NCBI RefSeq assembly: GCF_029433095.1
Contig: NZ_JARNTX010000001.1
Coordinates: 124,001 to 188,000 of the forward strand
Length of the DNA stretch: 64,000 nucleotides
Direction of reading: 5' to 3'
Source: Hymenobacter sp. YC55
Lineage (GTDB): Bacteria > Bacteroidota > Bacteroidia > Cytophagales > Hymenobacteraceae
Part shown: positions 53,033-61,252 of the stretch, one piece after another
Layout: every line of letters begins with the position of its first letter
Numbering within the stretch: the stretch's first letter is position 1
The notes under the pieces: model-generated
What the model was told of the DNA's origin: nothing
Database searches by the model: none
What the model saw: only the letters and a program-made list of their open reading frames with translations
Translations under genes and position numbers: made by a program

Positions 53033-53491
53033 ATGTTGCAGAAGCTTTTTTCCTACTTCTCATTGGCCAAGACAACTTCAAACGAGCCTCCCCGCCCCGT
53101 GACAACAGGGGCTACCATTGCGGAGTGCCAGCAGCAACTGTTGCAGCACTTGAAAAGTGGAGATTACGCGCTGTCTTCGTCCGATAAGGAAGGCTACCGG
53201 ACATTGTGTTATTACCGAGAGGCTTTCCTGTATGTGTCGGTTGGTGACGACGGAACCGGCGTATTGCGGCTGCCACAGGAAGACATTCTACTCAATTATG
53301 TATGGCGCCAAAGCAGCAGCAAACTCGTGTTAGAAAACGGTCAGTACACGTGGAGCTACGACCTAACGGAGGCGGAAAAGCTTGAGAAGTGGCGAGAAAT
53401 TTTGGCGAGACTTTCTCCCTTCTCCGATTCAAGCCAACGATTTGTGGCTAAGGTGCTAGCAGATTTTGCTAGCCTTTCCGCTCCGGTATAG
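53033..53491 (+). CDS. Hypothetical protein
   Basis: From ATG 53033 (MLQKLFSYFSLAKTTSNEPP) the product has 152 residues without signal or membrane helix. The sequence GDYALSSSDKEGYRTLCYYR and LYVSVGDDGTGVLRLPQED suggests a small alpha/beta domain. No family is recognised. It lies between DinB and an SDR gene on the same strand but with gaps above 100 bp, so is probably separate. Confidence 0.6.
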   Translation: MLQKLFSYFSLAKTTSNEPPRPVTTGATIAECQQQLLQHLKSGDYALSSSDKEGYRTLCYYREAFLYVSVGDDGTGVLRLPQEDILLNYVWRQSSSKLVLENGQYTWSYDLTEAEKLEKWREILARLSPFSDSSQRFVAKVLADFASLSAPV

Positions 53492-53619
53492 GCAGCTTTT
53501 CTAAATTACAAGCTGCACATAATCAGCGCTTCAACTGGTAAAAGAGGCCAACTCAACCATAACCCGGTTGCGTGCAGGACGTTGGTAGAGGGCACGCACT
53601 CTTTACCAACCTAAGCACT

Positions 53620-54483
53620 ATGGAAACGAAACCAACCACTTTGCCACCCCAAGCGCAAGACCAGCAGCCCGGCATTGAACAAGAAATGACTCCCCGGCCG
53701 GAGTACATCCGCCCCGGCTATAAGGGCAGCGACAAACTGCAAGGCAAAGTTGCGCTTATCACTGGTGGCGACTCCGGCATTGGCCGCTCCATAGCGGTGC
53801 ACTTTGCCCGCGAGGGGGCCGATGTGGCGTTTGCCTACCTGCCCACCGAAGAACAGGATGCCTACGAAACCCGGCAACTAGTCGAGCAGGAGGGCCGGCG
53901 GTGCCTGACCCTGCCCGGTGACCTGCGCGACCCCCAATTCTGCCAGTCCATCGTCGACCAGGTGGTGCAAGAGCTAGGCGGGTTGAATATCTTGGTCAAC
54001 AATGCTGCCGAGCAGTTTGTGAGTACGGACCTAACGGAAGTATCCGACCAGCAGTTTGAGGATACCTTTCAAGTGAATTTCTTTTCGTTTGTGCGCGTGA
54101 CCCGCGCTGCGTTGGCTCACCTCAAAGAAGGCGACTGTATCATCAATACCTCGTCCATCAATGCCTACCGCGGCAATCAGCAACTCGTGGATTACACGTC
54201 CACCAAGGGCGCTATTACCGCCTTTACCCGCTCCATGGCGCAGCAACTGGCCGAAAAGAAAATCCGCGTCAACAGCGTGGCACCCGGCCCCATCTGGACT
54301 CCGCTTATTCCGGCCAGCTTCCCAGCCGAGAAGGTAGCCTCTTTTGGTAAAGACACCACTATGAAGCGCCCTGGTCAGCCCTCGGAAGTGGGCCCGTGCT
54401 ACGTGTTCCTAGCCTCCGATGACTCTACTTACATTACTGGTCAAGCCCTGCACCCCAACGGCGGCGAGATTTTGAACACGTAA
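53620..54483 (+). CDS. Short-chain dehydrogenase (YghA/glucose-dehydrogenase-like)
   Basis: From ATG 53620 (METKPTTLPPQAQDQQPGIE) the product has 287 residues. The 45-residue N-terminal extension with a Pro-rich part is typical of the YghA/YhdF branch of SDRs. The core shows ALITGGDSGIGRSIAVHFAR, NNAAEQF, the catalytic Ser in IINTSSINAY, YTSTKGAI and the C-terminal ITGQALHPNGGEI. It is probably an NAD(P)H-dependent aldehyde or sugar reductase, often stress-induced in relatives. Followed by a strong terminator. Confidence 0.92.
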   Translation: METKPTTLPPQAQDQQPGIEQEMTPRPEYIRPGYKGSDKLQGKVALITGGDSGIGRSIAVHFAREGADVAFAYLPTEEQDAYETRQLVEQEGRRCLTLPGDLRDPQFCQSIVDQVVQELGGLNILVNNAAEQFVSTDLTEVSDQQFEDTFQVNFFSFVRVTRAALAHLKEGDCIINTSSINAYRGNQQLVDYTSTKGAITAFTRSMAQQLAEKKIRVNSVAPGPIWTPLIPASFPAEKVASFGKDTTMKRPGQPSEVGPCYVFLASDDSTYITGQALHPNGGEILNT

Positions 54484-54506
54484 TTCTATGTTTCATAGAT
54501 AGTCCT

Positions 54507-54556
54507 GAACACCCAAACGCCCCTCCAATTGGAGGGGCGTTTGGGTGTTCTTTTTA
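54507..54556. terminator. Bidirectional rho-independent terminator
   Basis: A perfect stem of about 20 bp (GAACACCCAAACGCCCCTCC and its complement) with a 4-nt AATT loop is followed by TTTTT. It lies between the convergent SDR and lipoprotein genes. Confidence 0.92.
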
Positions 54557-54566
54557 GTTGAGAAGA

Positions 54567-54815
54567 TTATTGGCCAGTAGTAGAAGCGGCACCGGCTGTT
54601 GTGGTCCCTTCTGAGGTGGTAGGAGCCGTGGTAGCGCCTGCGCTTTCCGGGTTGGTATTGCCATCTGGAATTGAGGCTTTGTTCCGGGTGGAGTCGATAC
54701 CAGCTTCCGAGCCAGTGGCCTCTGTGCCGCTAGCGCCAGCACCTTCTTGATTGCCGCCACACGAAGCAAAAGTAAACGAGGCCGCAGCCAGCACGAGAAA
54801 CAATACTTTTTTCAT
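54567..54815 (-). CDS. Small lipoprotein, low complexity
   Basis: The 82-residue precursor has a signal with lipobox TFASC (Cys at residue 19) and a mature part rich in Gly, Ala, Ser, Thr and Glu, probably disordered. It resembles the lipoprotein at 17247 in layout. The stop is 10 bp from the shared terminator. Function unknown; such small lipoproteins are abundant in Hymenobacter-like genomes. Confidence 0.72.
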   Translation of the reverse strand: MKKVLFLVLAAASFTFASCGGNQEGAGASGTEATGSEAGIDSTRNKASIPDGNTNPESAGATTAPTTSEGTTTAGAASTTGQ

Positions 54816-55010
54816 AGTTGAGCTTGTGTAGTGAGCAGAAGGTTGACAGGTGTAAGGACACTAAACGGCGTCTTCACTTCTTTATACGGGCCACTGCTCC
54901 AGGGTAACCCTTGCTTTCCGCTATTGCGCCTCAGTGAGCGACAAGCCCTCGTAGCGCAGAAAAAACAGCGTTAGGCAATAGCCGCCTTGGCGCAGAAAGT
55001 CCTTGAACGC

Positions 55011-55068
55011 AAAAAAGACCGATCCAAGCAAAAGCTTTCTGAAAAGCTCTTTGTTTAGATCGGTCTTC
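55011..55068 (-). terminator. Long terminator hairpin of the tRNA-like RNA
   Basis: AAGACCGATC (55015-55024) pairs with GATCGGTCTT (55058-55067), and the inner parts also pair (AAGCAAAAGCTT against AAGCTCTTTGTTT). On the minus strand six T follow. No protein gene ends here, so the hairpin belongs to the RNA gene at 55081. Confidence 0.85.
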
Positions 55069-55080
55069 TGATGGTGCTGT

Positions 55081-55196
55081 AGAAGAAGGATTCGAACCTC
55101 CACGGTGTAGTTAGCCGGCCGCCGGACCAGTTTTTCCCGAATCACCACCCCCGAGAGAGGAGGGCATGTCTGCCAGTTTCATCATTCTACAAGATG
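55081..55196 (-). tRNA. tRNA-like gene, Leu-type body with CTC-centred anticodon loop (atypical)
   Basis: The minus-strand RNA folds as a type II tRNA of about 115 nt. Acceptor: TGTAGAA pairs with TTCTACA. D arm: ATG-AAACTGGCAGA-CAT, very like tRNA-Leu, including GG in the loop. Anticodon stem CCCTC/GGGGG with loop CTCTCTC, so position 34-36 reads CTC. Variable region of 46 nt with GGTG/CACC at its ends (usual length 12-20). T arm GGAGG-TTCGAAT-CCTTC. No CCA follows directly. It has a promoter and a terminator of its own. It may be a real tRNA, a tRNA mimic or a decayed gene. Confidence 0.6.
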
Positions 55197-55225
55197 AGTC
55201 CCGCGCCGTATGCGTTTGGGAATGA

Positions 55226-55256
55226 CAAAGGTAGTCCTCAAAAATTATCAGGCAAG
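55226..55256 (-). promoter_or_regulatory. Promoter of the tRNA-like RNA
   Basis: On the minus strand TACCTTTG (55226-55233) is a full match to TAnnTTTG and CTTG (55253-55256) lies 19 bp upstream. The predicted start site is about 23 nt before the acceptor stem. The rest of the 415-bp gap up to 55611 shows only short unsupported frames. Confidence 0.65.
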
Positions 55257-55611
55257 CTTTTGGAACCAAAAAGTTAGAAGGGCTTCGTTGTTAAAATCTA
55301 AGCACGCTATCAGCAACGGCATCAAGCAATTTACGGAGAGTTGCTTTAAGCTACTGGCATGATTGAGATGACGAGCTGCTGCCTTTACTTATTCGCACGG
55401 TTGTAACCCTGCCAACGCGTCGTCTGTAAAAAAAGACGCCCCGGCTACAGACAACAGCTAGGGCTTCAGGAATCGGGTGGTTAGCACCCCCTTGCTCCCA
55501 AGCTAAAATGAGTAAACGTGTCAAACTGGTCGGCAAGGCCAAATGATTTCATGTTGTGCTGTAACTGTGTAGACAGTAATTTATAGAAGCAATTCGAACC
55601 GTAACGTATCG

Positions 55612-56497
55612 TTAATTAGATTTAAGTTCGTTGTCCTTAAGAGAATTGCCTTTTGAATCTATCCAAACTGATGGACCGGGAGAATTTCTCCCAAGAATAA
55701 TAGACGAAGCAGCACTTGGACTTGAGAAAATAGTGTCTTCAGTAAAAAGATATTTCCCATTACTTTCTACTAATATTTTATTCGCTTTTAGCTTGTCTCT
55801 TTGCTTAATCCAGCCTTTAGAAATAGAATCAAAAGTGTTTATGTTAGCCTCTGATCCTTTTTGCACTATAAATGATTCATCAGTTTCAAACATTGTGGCT
55901 TTGAACTTATCTCCTTTTAGCTTGTAGATTTTTGTCGTCAAAGGAGGGTTCGCAATTGGATTTGTGTTTACATGCCCACTGGTTTGTGTGGTCGGAATTA
56001 AAAAGCTTATTCCGACAGTAGGTAGTACCAGCTTTACTTGATCTAGATAATATTCCATATCAGAGACATCGGCCTCAGATAAGCTTGATTGAGTTGGCAC
56101 ATTTGCATTGTCTATTTCGGCATTTTTTGCCTCGTGCGCTATCTTAACAATTCTTGATTCTAAGTATTTTATATGAGACTTAGTAAGTAGTTCATCTTTG
56201 CTAATAAATATAATTACTTCTTTAAAATCTTTGTTTGGGTTATTTAAATGTTGTTTTAATCTGTCACGTAAGTTTTCAGATCCAGCAGATGATATATATT
56301 CTCTCAGAATATATATCATCTGCTGGATCTGACTTAAGAATATAAACGCCAGGTTTATTATACTCATCGCGCGTCAAAAGTTTATGTAACGTTGCTCTTG
56401 GTGTGTGAATTGCTTTACCTGACCAGTTACCTATTTCTATTGTGCGAGGACCATTGTCACTGCCATCAATTAAAAAGAGAGTTATCTTTTTACCCAT
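55612..56497 (-). pseudogene. GIY-YIG nuclease with DUF4357 domain, frameshifted at a perfect palindrome
   Basis: Two frames together make one family member. From ATG 56497: MGKKITLFLIDGSDNGPRTI ... KPGVYILKSDPADDIYSERI, the GIY half. The other frame carries GSENLRDRLKQHL, DFKEVIIFISKDELLTKSHI and KYLESRIVKIAHEA, and a C-terminal DUF4357 domain (FSSPSAASSIILGRNSPGPS). The shift falls inside a perfect 25-bp inverted repeat (56277-56331), exactly where the YIG motif should be; it now reads YI then SSAG. The gene is AT-rich against its surroundings, so was probably acquired. It is probably inactive, unless the palindrome is a sequencing artefact. Confidence 0.72.
56277..56331. repeat. Perfect 25-bp inverted repeat inside the GIY-YIG gene
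   Basis: Arms 56277-56301 and 56307-56331 are exact complements with a 5-nt loop. The right arm in one frame and the left arm in the other both encode sensible protein, which suggests that one arm was rewritten from the other. Confidence 0.95.
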
Positions 56498-56519
56498 GGA
56501 TGCTTCTAAAAATTAAATA

Positions 56520-56555
56520 GAACCCCACGCCAGCCTTACAGCCAACGCGGGGTTC
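56520..56555 (-). terminator. Rho-independent terminator of the isocitrate dehydrogenase gene
   Basis: GAACCCC(A)CG... and ...CGCGGGGTTC form a stem of about 15 bp around a short loop; on the minus strand a T-rich stretch follows. It starts 29 bp beyond the stop codon. Confidence 0.82.
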
Positions 56556-56583
56556 CGTTGTTTAAGTGGCTAATGTTAAGCTA

Positions 56584-57846
56584 CTACATCCGATTGATGA
56601 CTTCGTCGCCGAACTCGCTGCATTTCAGCAGGGTAGCACCTTCCATCAAACGCTCAAAGTCGTAGGTGACGCGCTTCGAGGCAATGGCTGCTTCCAGGCC
56701 TTTGTAGATAAGGTCGGCGGCTTCTTGCCAGCCCATGTGCTCGAGCATCATGGCGCCAGAGAGGATAACCGAACCGGGGTTTACTTTATCCTGACCGGCG
56801 TACTTCGGTGCCGTGCCGTGGGTGGCTTCGAAGATGGCGTGGCCGGTTACGTAGTTGATGTTGGCTCCCGGCGCAATGCCGATGCCGCCCACAATGGCCG
56901 CCAGCGCGTCGGAGATATAGTCGCCGTTCAGGTTCAGGGTAGCTACTACCGAGTATTCGGCGGGGCGGAGCAGGATTTGCTGCAGGAAAGCATCCGCAAT
57001 GCTGTCTTTGATGAGGATCTTGCCGCCATCCAGCGCTGCCTTCTGCTGCGCATCCGCCACCTCTTGGCCCTGCTTGGCAAGTACCCGGTCGTACTGGCTC
57101 CAGGTGTACACTTTGTCGCCAAACTCACGTTCGGCTAGCTCATAACCCCAGGTTTTGAAGGCGCCTTCCGTGAACTTCATGATGTTGCCTTTGTGCACCA
57201 AAGTCACCGAAGGCTTTTTGTGCTCGATAGCATAGAGTATGGCAGCGCGCACCAGACGCTCCGTACCCTCTTTCGATACTGGCTTGATGCCAAACGAAGA
57301 CGTTTCGGGGAAGCGAATCTTCTTCACGCCCATCTCGTCTTGCAGGAATTCCAGCATTTTCTGCGCCTGTGGGGTGCCGTTCATGTACTCGATACCGGCG
57401 TAGATATCCTCCGTATTTTCGCGGAAGATCACCATGTCAGTCAGATTCGGCTGCTTCACTGGCGAAGGAACCCCCTCAAACCACCGTACAGGGCGCACGC
57501 AGGCGTAAAGGTCAAGCTCTTGGCGTAGAGCCACATTCAGAGAACGGATACCACCACCCACGGGAGTAGTTAGAGGACCTTTGATGCCCACGAGGTATTC
57601 GCGGAAAGCATCCAAGGTCTCATTGGGCAGCCAGTTATTGGTTTGCTTGAAAGATTTCTCGCCGGCCAACACCTCTTTCCACACTAGCTTGCGTGAACCA
57701 CCGTAAGCTTTTTCTACGGCCGCGTCAAATACTCGCACAGATGCCGCCCAGATGTCTGGACCTGTACCATCGCCTTCAATAAAAGGAATTGTAGGCTGGT
57801 CGGGTACATTCAGCTTGCCGTTTTTGATGGTGATTTTTTCTGCCAT
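56584..57846 (-). CDS. icd: NADP-dependent isocitrate dehydrogenase
   Basis: The 420-residue protein converts isocitrate to 2-oxoglutarate and CO2 in the TCA cycle and yields NADPH. It is the E. coli-like dimeric type (416 residues there). Seen: [34 protein letters not shown] (substrate Ser, Asn and Arg residues), [29 protein letters not shown] (catalytic Lys), [20 protein letters not shown] (metal Asp residues) and [20 protein letters not shown]. In E. coli the Ser of GGIRS is phosphorylated by AceK; whether AceK exists here cannot be seen. Single gene with terminator. Confidence 0.97.
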   Translation of the reverse strand: MAEKITIKNGKLNVPDQPTIPFIEGDGTGPDIWAASVRVFDAAVEKAYGGSRKLVWKEVLAGEKSFKQTNNWLPNETLDAFREYLVGIKGPLTTPVGGGIRSLNVALRQELDLYACVRPVRWFEGVPSPVKQPNLTDMVIFRENTEDIYAGIEYMNGTPQAQKMLEFLQDEMGVKKIRFPETSSFGIKPVSKEGTERLVRAAILYAIEHKKPSVTLVHKGNIMKFTEGAFKTWGYELAEREFGDKVYTWSQYDRVLAKQGQEVADAQQKAALDGGKILIKDSIADAFLQQILLRPAEYSVVATLNLNGDYISDALAAIVGGIGIAPGANINYVTGHAIFEATHGTAPKYAGQDKVNPGSVILSGAMMLEHMGWQEAADLIYKGLEAAIASKRVTYDFERLMEGATLLKCSEFGDEVINRM

Positions 57847-57957
57847 TGGGGAAATTGTCAGTTTTTAATTGACGGTTATTGGTGTTTTGGTAGTTGATTG
57901 TTGTGCAAGGCTATGCTTCCCGATGATTCGTTGAAAACAAAGCCAGGAGGAGCGGCT

Positions 57958-60930
57958 TTAATAGCCGAAAATCTCTTTCAGCGTGAGTTGCTGGAGTTGG
58001 CCATATTTCGCTAGCTCCTTGAAATTGAGACGATCTTTCGAGCCGATGACCAGGATGGTCTGGTTCTGACCTTTCACCCGAGCCTGCTGAAACTTCTGCA
58101 AGTCGGCGAAGCTCATATTCGGGGTCTGCTCATACACATCGCGGCGCAAGTCGTAGTCGAGGCCGAGGCGTTTGGCGCGCTCGTAGCTGAACAGGATGTC
58201 GGACTTGGTGATGCGCTCCGTGGCAATGCTGTTGCGGATGGCGTTCTTCGCGATTTGCAGGTTGGCTTCGGCCACCGGCATATCGTTGAGCAGAGAGTTC
58301 ATGCCCGCCATGGCTTCTGGCAGCTTGTCGGACTGCGTGCCGATGTAGCTCAGGTTGTAGCTGCTACGACCGGCCTTGTCGGCATTAGCGAAGCGTGAAG
58401 AAGCCGAGTACGCCAGCGCCTTCGACTCGCGTAGCTCCTGAAACACGATGCTGCCCATGCTACCACCGAAGTACTCGTTGTAGAGACTGGTTGTCGGCAC
58501 AATAGACTTGTCGTAGACGGGCCCTTTCGAGAGGAACAGAATTTCCGCCTGCACCATGTTGTAGTCCACCCAATACACCTTGCGCGAGTTCATAGGTTGC
58601 TCGGCAAAGTCCTTATTGGCCGGTACCGGCGTGAGTTTGGCGGGCGTCTTGTGGTTGGTATTGAGCGTAGCAGTTAAGCCATCAGCTGCGCGCGGCCCAT
58701 AGTAGAGCACGCGGTGCTGGTAGGTCGGCAGGCTCTTAATGAGGGCCGTGAGCTGCTCGGGCTTCAAGGCCTTTAGCTCTTTCTCGCTGAGTTGGCTGGT
58801 GAAGGGATTTTTGGGGCCGTACTTGGCAAAATTCACCATAGCTTGGCTCAGAATTACCTGCTTGTTGAGCTTGGCATCCTGTCGTGACTTTAGTACGCCA
58901 GCCACCATGTTCTTGAGAGCTGCCGCATCGGGAGTGGGAGCGGCCAACAAGCTTTCAAAAAGTTGCAAGGCTGGCTCCATGTTGCTGTCGAGGCCACTGA
59001 GGCTGACAAAAATGCGGTCCTGGCCACTGCTTACAGCAAATGAGCAACCGAGCTTGTAAAACTCTTGCTGCAACTGCGCCGCGTTGTACTTGCCGGTACC
59101 CAGATACTGGAGGTAGTCGGCGGCGAGGCCCAGCTTGGGGTCGTTGTTGGTGCCCAGGTCGAGCACGTAATACAGGTTGAAGAGGTTGTTTTCGGTGTTG
59201 CGGGTGTAGAACACCGGAATGCCTGACGCTAGCTTGGTTTCCTGAATGTCTTTCTTGTAGTCAACAAACACCGGCTGCAACTCCGGCGAAGTAAGGCTGG
59301 TCACCTGCTTGTAGAACTCGGAGGCCACTTCGCGGTTCACGGGTACCGGCGTAATAGCCGGCTTCACCACCTTCACCGTGTTTGGGTCTTTGCCAGTGCG
59401 CTTATACACCACAGCGTAGCCGGGGCCGTAGTATTGGTTGGCCACGCGCATCACCTCTTCTTTGCTGATGGTGGCAAAATCGTCGACCTGCTTGAGGTAG
59501 TCTTTCCAGTCTTGGCGGGCTACAAACGCCGCCACGAAGGCACCGGCGCGGGCCTCGTTGCTTTCGTAGCTCTTGGTGCGCTGCAGCTTCTCGTTGTTGA
59601 CGATGGCTGGAATCAGCCACTCCGGAAAGTCGCCCTTCTTCACCTTGTCCAGCTGCGCGAGCAGCAGGTCGCGCACTTGCTCTAGTTTCTGCCCCTGGCG
59701 CGGCGTAGCATAGAGGATATGTGAGGAGTAGTCGTTGTTGATGTCTGTAAACGAGGCGGCTTGCAGCACCGTCTGCTTCTGGTTCAGGTTGAGGTCGATG
59801 AGACCAGCCTGGCCATTGCTCAGGATTTTGTCGACCATGCGCAGCACCAGTGCCTCGCGCGACGTGGTTCCCGGAAAGCGGAAGCCGATCATTACGTTTT
59901 CGGCATCAGGTCCTATCACTTCCTTCACTAGCGGAGCCGTGAGAGGCGCTTCTTGGGCGGGCGTGAAAGCCGCTACGGGCTTGTTTTGCAGCTTGCCAAA
60001 GTACTGGTCAATGATGCGGATGGTCTGGTCGTAGTCCAGGTCGCCGCTCAAGCATAGGGCCACATTGTTGGGCACGTAGTACTTCTCGAAATACCGCTTA
60101 ATCTCCGTGATAGACGGGTTTTGCAGGTGCTCGATGGTACCTATGGTGGTTTGGGTACCGTACTGATGCTTCTGGTAGAGGCTGCGGTTAAGGGCTTCGT
60201 ATTCCTTCGAGAAGTCGTTGTCGAGGCCACGGTTTTTCTCTTCGTATACCGCCTCTAGCTCCGTATGGAACAAGCGCGGCACCATTTCGCCAAGTCGTTC
60301 GCTCTGTATGGCGGCCCACTTCTCGATCTGGTTGCTCGGAATATCTTCCTGATACACCGTTTGCTCTACCGACGTGTAGGCGTTAGAGCCTTTCGCGCCA
60401 ATGGCGCCCATTACTTTGTCGTACTCGTTGGCTACGGCATACTTGGCCGCTACGCTGGATATTGAGTCGATTTGGTGGTAGGTACGCTTGCGGGCAGCAG
60501 GGTCGTTGCGCTGGCTGCGGTACTGCTCGTACAGAGCCTCGATTTTGTCGAGTTCAGGTTTTTCGGCCGCCCAATTTTGGCTGCCGAGCTTCGAGGTGCC
60601 CTTGAACACCATGTGTTCCAAGTAGTGCGCAAGGCCAGTGGCCGTAGCGGGGTCGTTCTTGGAGCCCGCGCGCACCGCCAGATACGTTTGAATGCGAGGT
60701 GCATCTTCGTAATCAGACAGGTAAACGGTGAGGCCGTTGTCGAGCGTGTAGATGCGGGCCTTGAGTGGGTCGCCTTCTACGGTCTGGTACTTATACTCTT
60801 TCTGCTGTGCCGGAGCCGGGGCGGTGGTGGGTGCCGTGGTGGCTGTAGTAGCGGTAGGCTTACTCGTTTGGCATTGCGTAAGACCAAGGGTCGCCAGGGC
60901 TGGAATCAGAAGCAGAAAGGGTTTTTTCAC
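57958..60930 (-). CDS. M16-family zinc metallopeptidase, lipoprotein
   Basis: The 990-residue protein has a lipoprotein signal (lipobox LTQC, Cys at residue 20) and is a two-half pitrilysin-type peptidase. The zinc site is the inverted HxxEH: GLAHYLEHMVFKGTSKLGSQ, with the downstream Glu in the helix ELEAVYEEKNRGLDNDF. The N-terminal and C-terminal halves each contain two alpha/beta M16 domains; the C-terminal one lacks the zinc motif, as usual. It degrades peptides in the periplasm. A TATCTTTG promoter box lies 47 nt upstream. Confidence 0.95.
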   Translation of the reverse strand: MKKPFLLLIPALATLGLTQCQTSKPTATTATTAPTTAPAPAQQKEYKYQTVEGDPLKARIYTLDNGLTVYLSDYEDAPRIQTYLAVRAGSKNDPATATGLAHYLEHMVFKGTSKLGSQNWAAEKPELDKIEALYEQYRSQRNDPAARKRTYHQIDSISSVAAKYAVANEYDKVMGAIGAKGSNAYTSVEQTVYQEDIPSNQIEKWAAIQSERLGEMVPRLFHTELEAVYEEKNRGLDNDFSKEYEALNRSLYQKHQYGTQTTIGTIEHLQNPSITEIKRYFEKYYVPNNVALCLSGDLDYDQTIRIIDQYFGKLQNKPVAAFTPAQEAPLTAPLVKEVIGPDAENVMIGFRFPGTTSREALVLRMVDKILSNGQAGLIDLNLNQKQTVLQAASFTDINNDYSSHILYATPRQGQKLEQVRDLLLAQLDKVKKGDFPEWLIPAIVNNEKLQRTKSYESNEARAGAFVAAFVARQDWKDYLKQVDDFATISKEEVMRVANQYYGPGYAVVYKRTGKDPNTVKVVKPAITPVPVNREVASEFYKQVTSLTSPELQPVFVDYKKDIQETKLASGIPVFYTRNTENNLFNLYYVLDLGTNNDPKLGLAADYLQYLGTGKYNAAQLQQEFYKLGCSFAVSSGQDRIFVSLSGLDSNMEPALQLFESLLAAPTPDAAALKNMVAGVLKSRQDAKLNKQVILSQAMVNFAKYGPKNPFTSQLSEKELKALKPEQLTALIKSLPTYQHRVLYYGPRAADGLTATLNTNHKTPAKLTPVPANKDFAEQPMNSRKVYWVDYNMVQAEILFLSKGPVYDKSIVPTTSLYNEYFGGSMGSIVFQELRESKALAYSASSRFANADKAGRSSYNLSYIGTQSDKLPEAMAGMNSLLNDMPVAEANLQIAKNAIRNSIATERITKSDILFSYERAKRLGLDYDLRRDVYEQTPNMSFADLQKFQQARVKGQNQTILVIGSKDRLNFKELAKYGQLQQLTLKEIFGY

Positions 60931-60976
60931 AGGTCAGCTGGCGCAGGCAGTAAGCAGGGCGGAGAAATAAAGGAAT

Positions 60977-60984
60977 CAAAGATA
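60977..60984 (-). promoter_or_regulatory. -7 box of the M16 peptidase gene
   Basis: The minus strand reads TATCTTTG, matching TAnnTTTG, 47 nt upstream of the start codon. The -33 box is only TTTT. The palindrome GATAGG-N3-CCTATC (60981-60995) overlaps the box and could be an operator. Confidence 0.5.
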
Positions 60985-61150
60985 GGCGGCCTATCCTGGA
61001 ATTAAAAGCTTCATCCAGCCCTAAACCACCCGCCACGGCTTCGAAGTGCGAAATTTTATGTATGTGAGCAACAGATTGATTTGAATTAAAGGGGATTGTA
61101 TGACCCTCTTTGGTGGGGAAGCCACAGGTATGGTTGAGGTAGCCGTTAAC

Positions 61151-61202
61151 GTCAGCAAGCTCGTTTTCCTCCTTGCATGAGGAGGGAAACGAGCTTGCTG
61201 AC
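61151..61202. repeat. 23-bp inverted repeat between dnaX and the M16 gene
   Basis: Arms 61151-61173 and 61180-61202 (GTCAGCAAGCTCGTTTTCCT at the left) pair with one mismatch around a 6-nt loop TGCATG. It lies 51 bp past the dnaX stop on the same strand. It could terminate dnaX, but there is no T-run. Confidence 0.9.
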
Positions 61203-61252
61203 ATCAAGTGTTTAGTGGAGGCGTAGCCTAAAAATCTGCTTTTGAAAGTGGT

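Noticed and set aside
54921..55148. 75-residue minus-strand frame
   Set aside because: It overlaps the tRNA-like RNA and its terminator, which explain the sequence better.
55351..55542. 63-residue minus-strand frame between the RNA gene and the GIY-YIG gene
   Set aside because: Composition unlike a folded protein, no start context, no similarity recognised.
56277..56331. Programmed ribosomal frameshift in the GIY-YIG gene
   Set aside because: There is no slippery heptamer before the hairpin, and the shift falls inside the hairpin rather than ahead of it; the YIG motif itself is lost.
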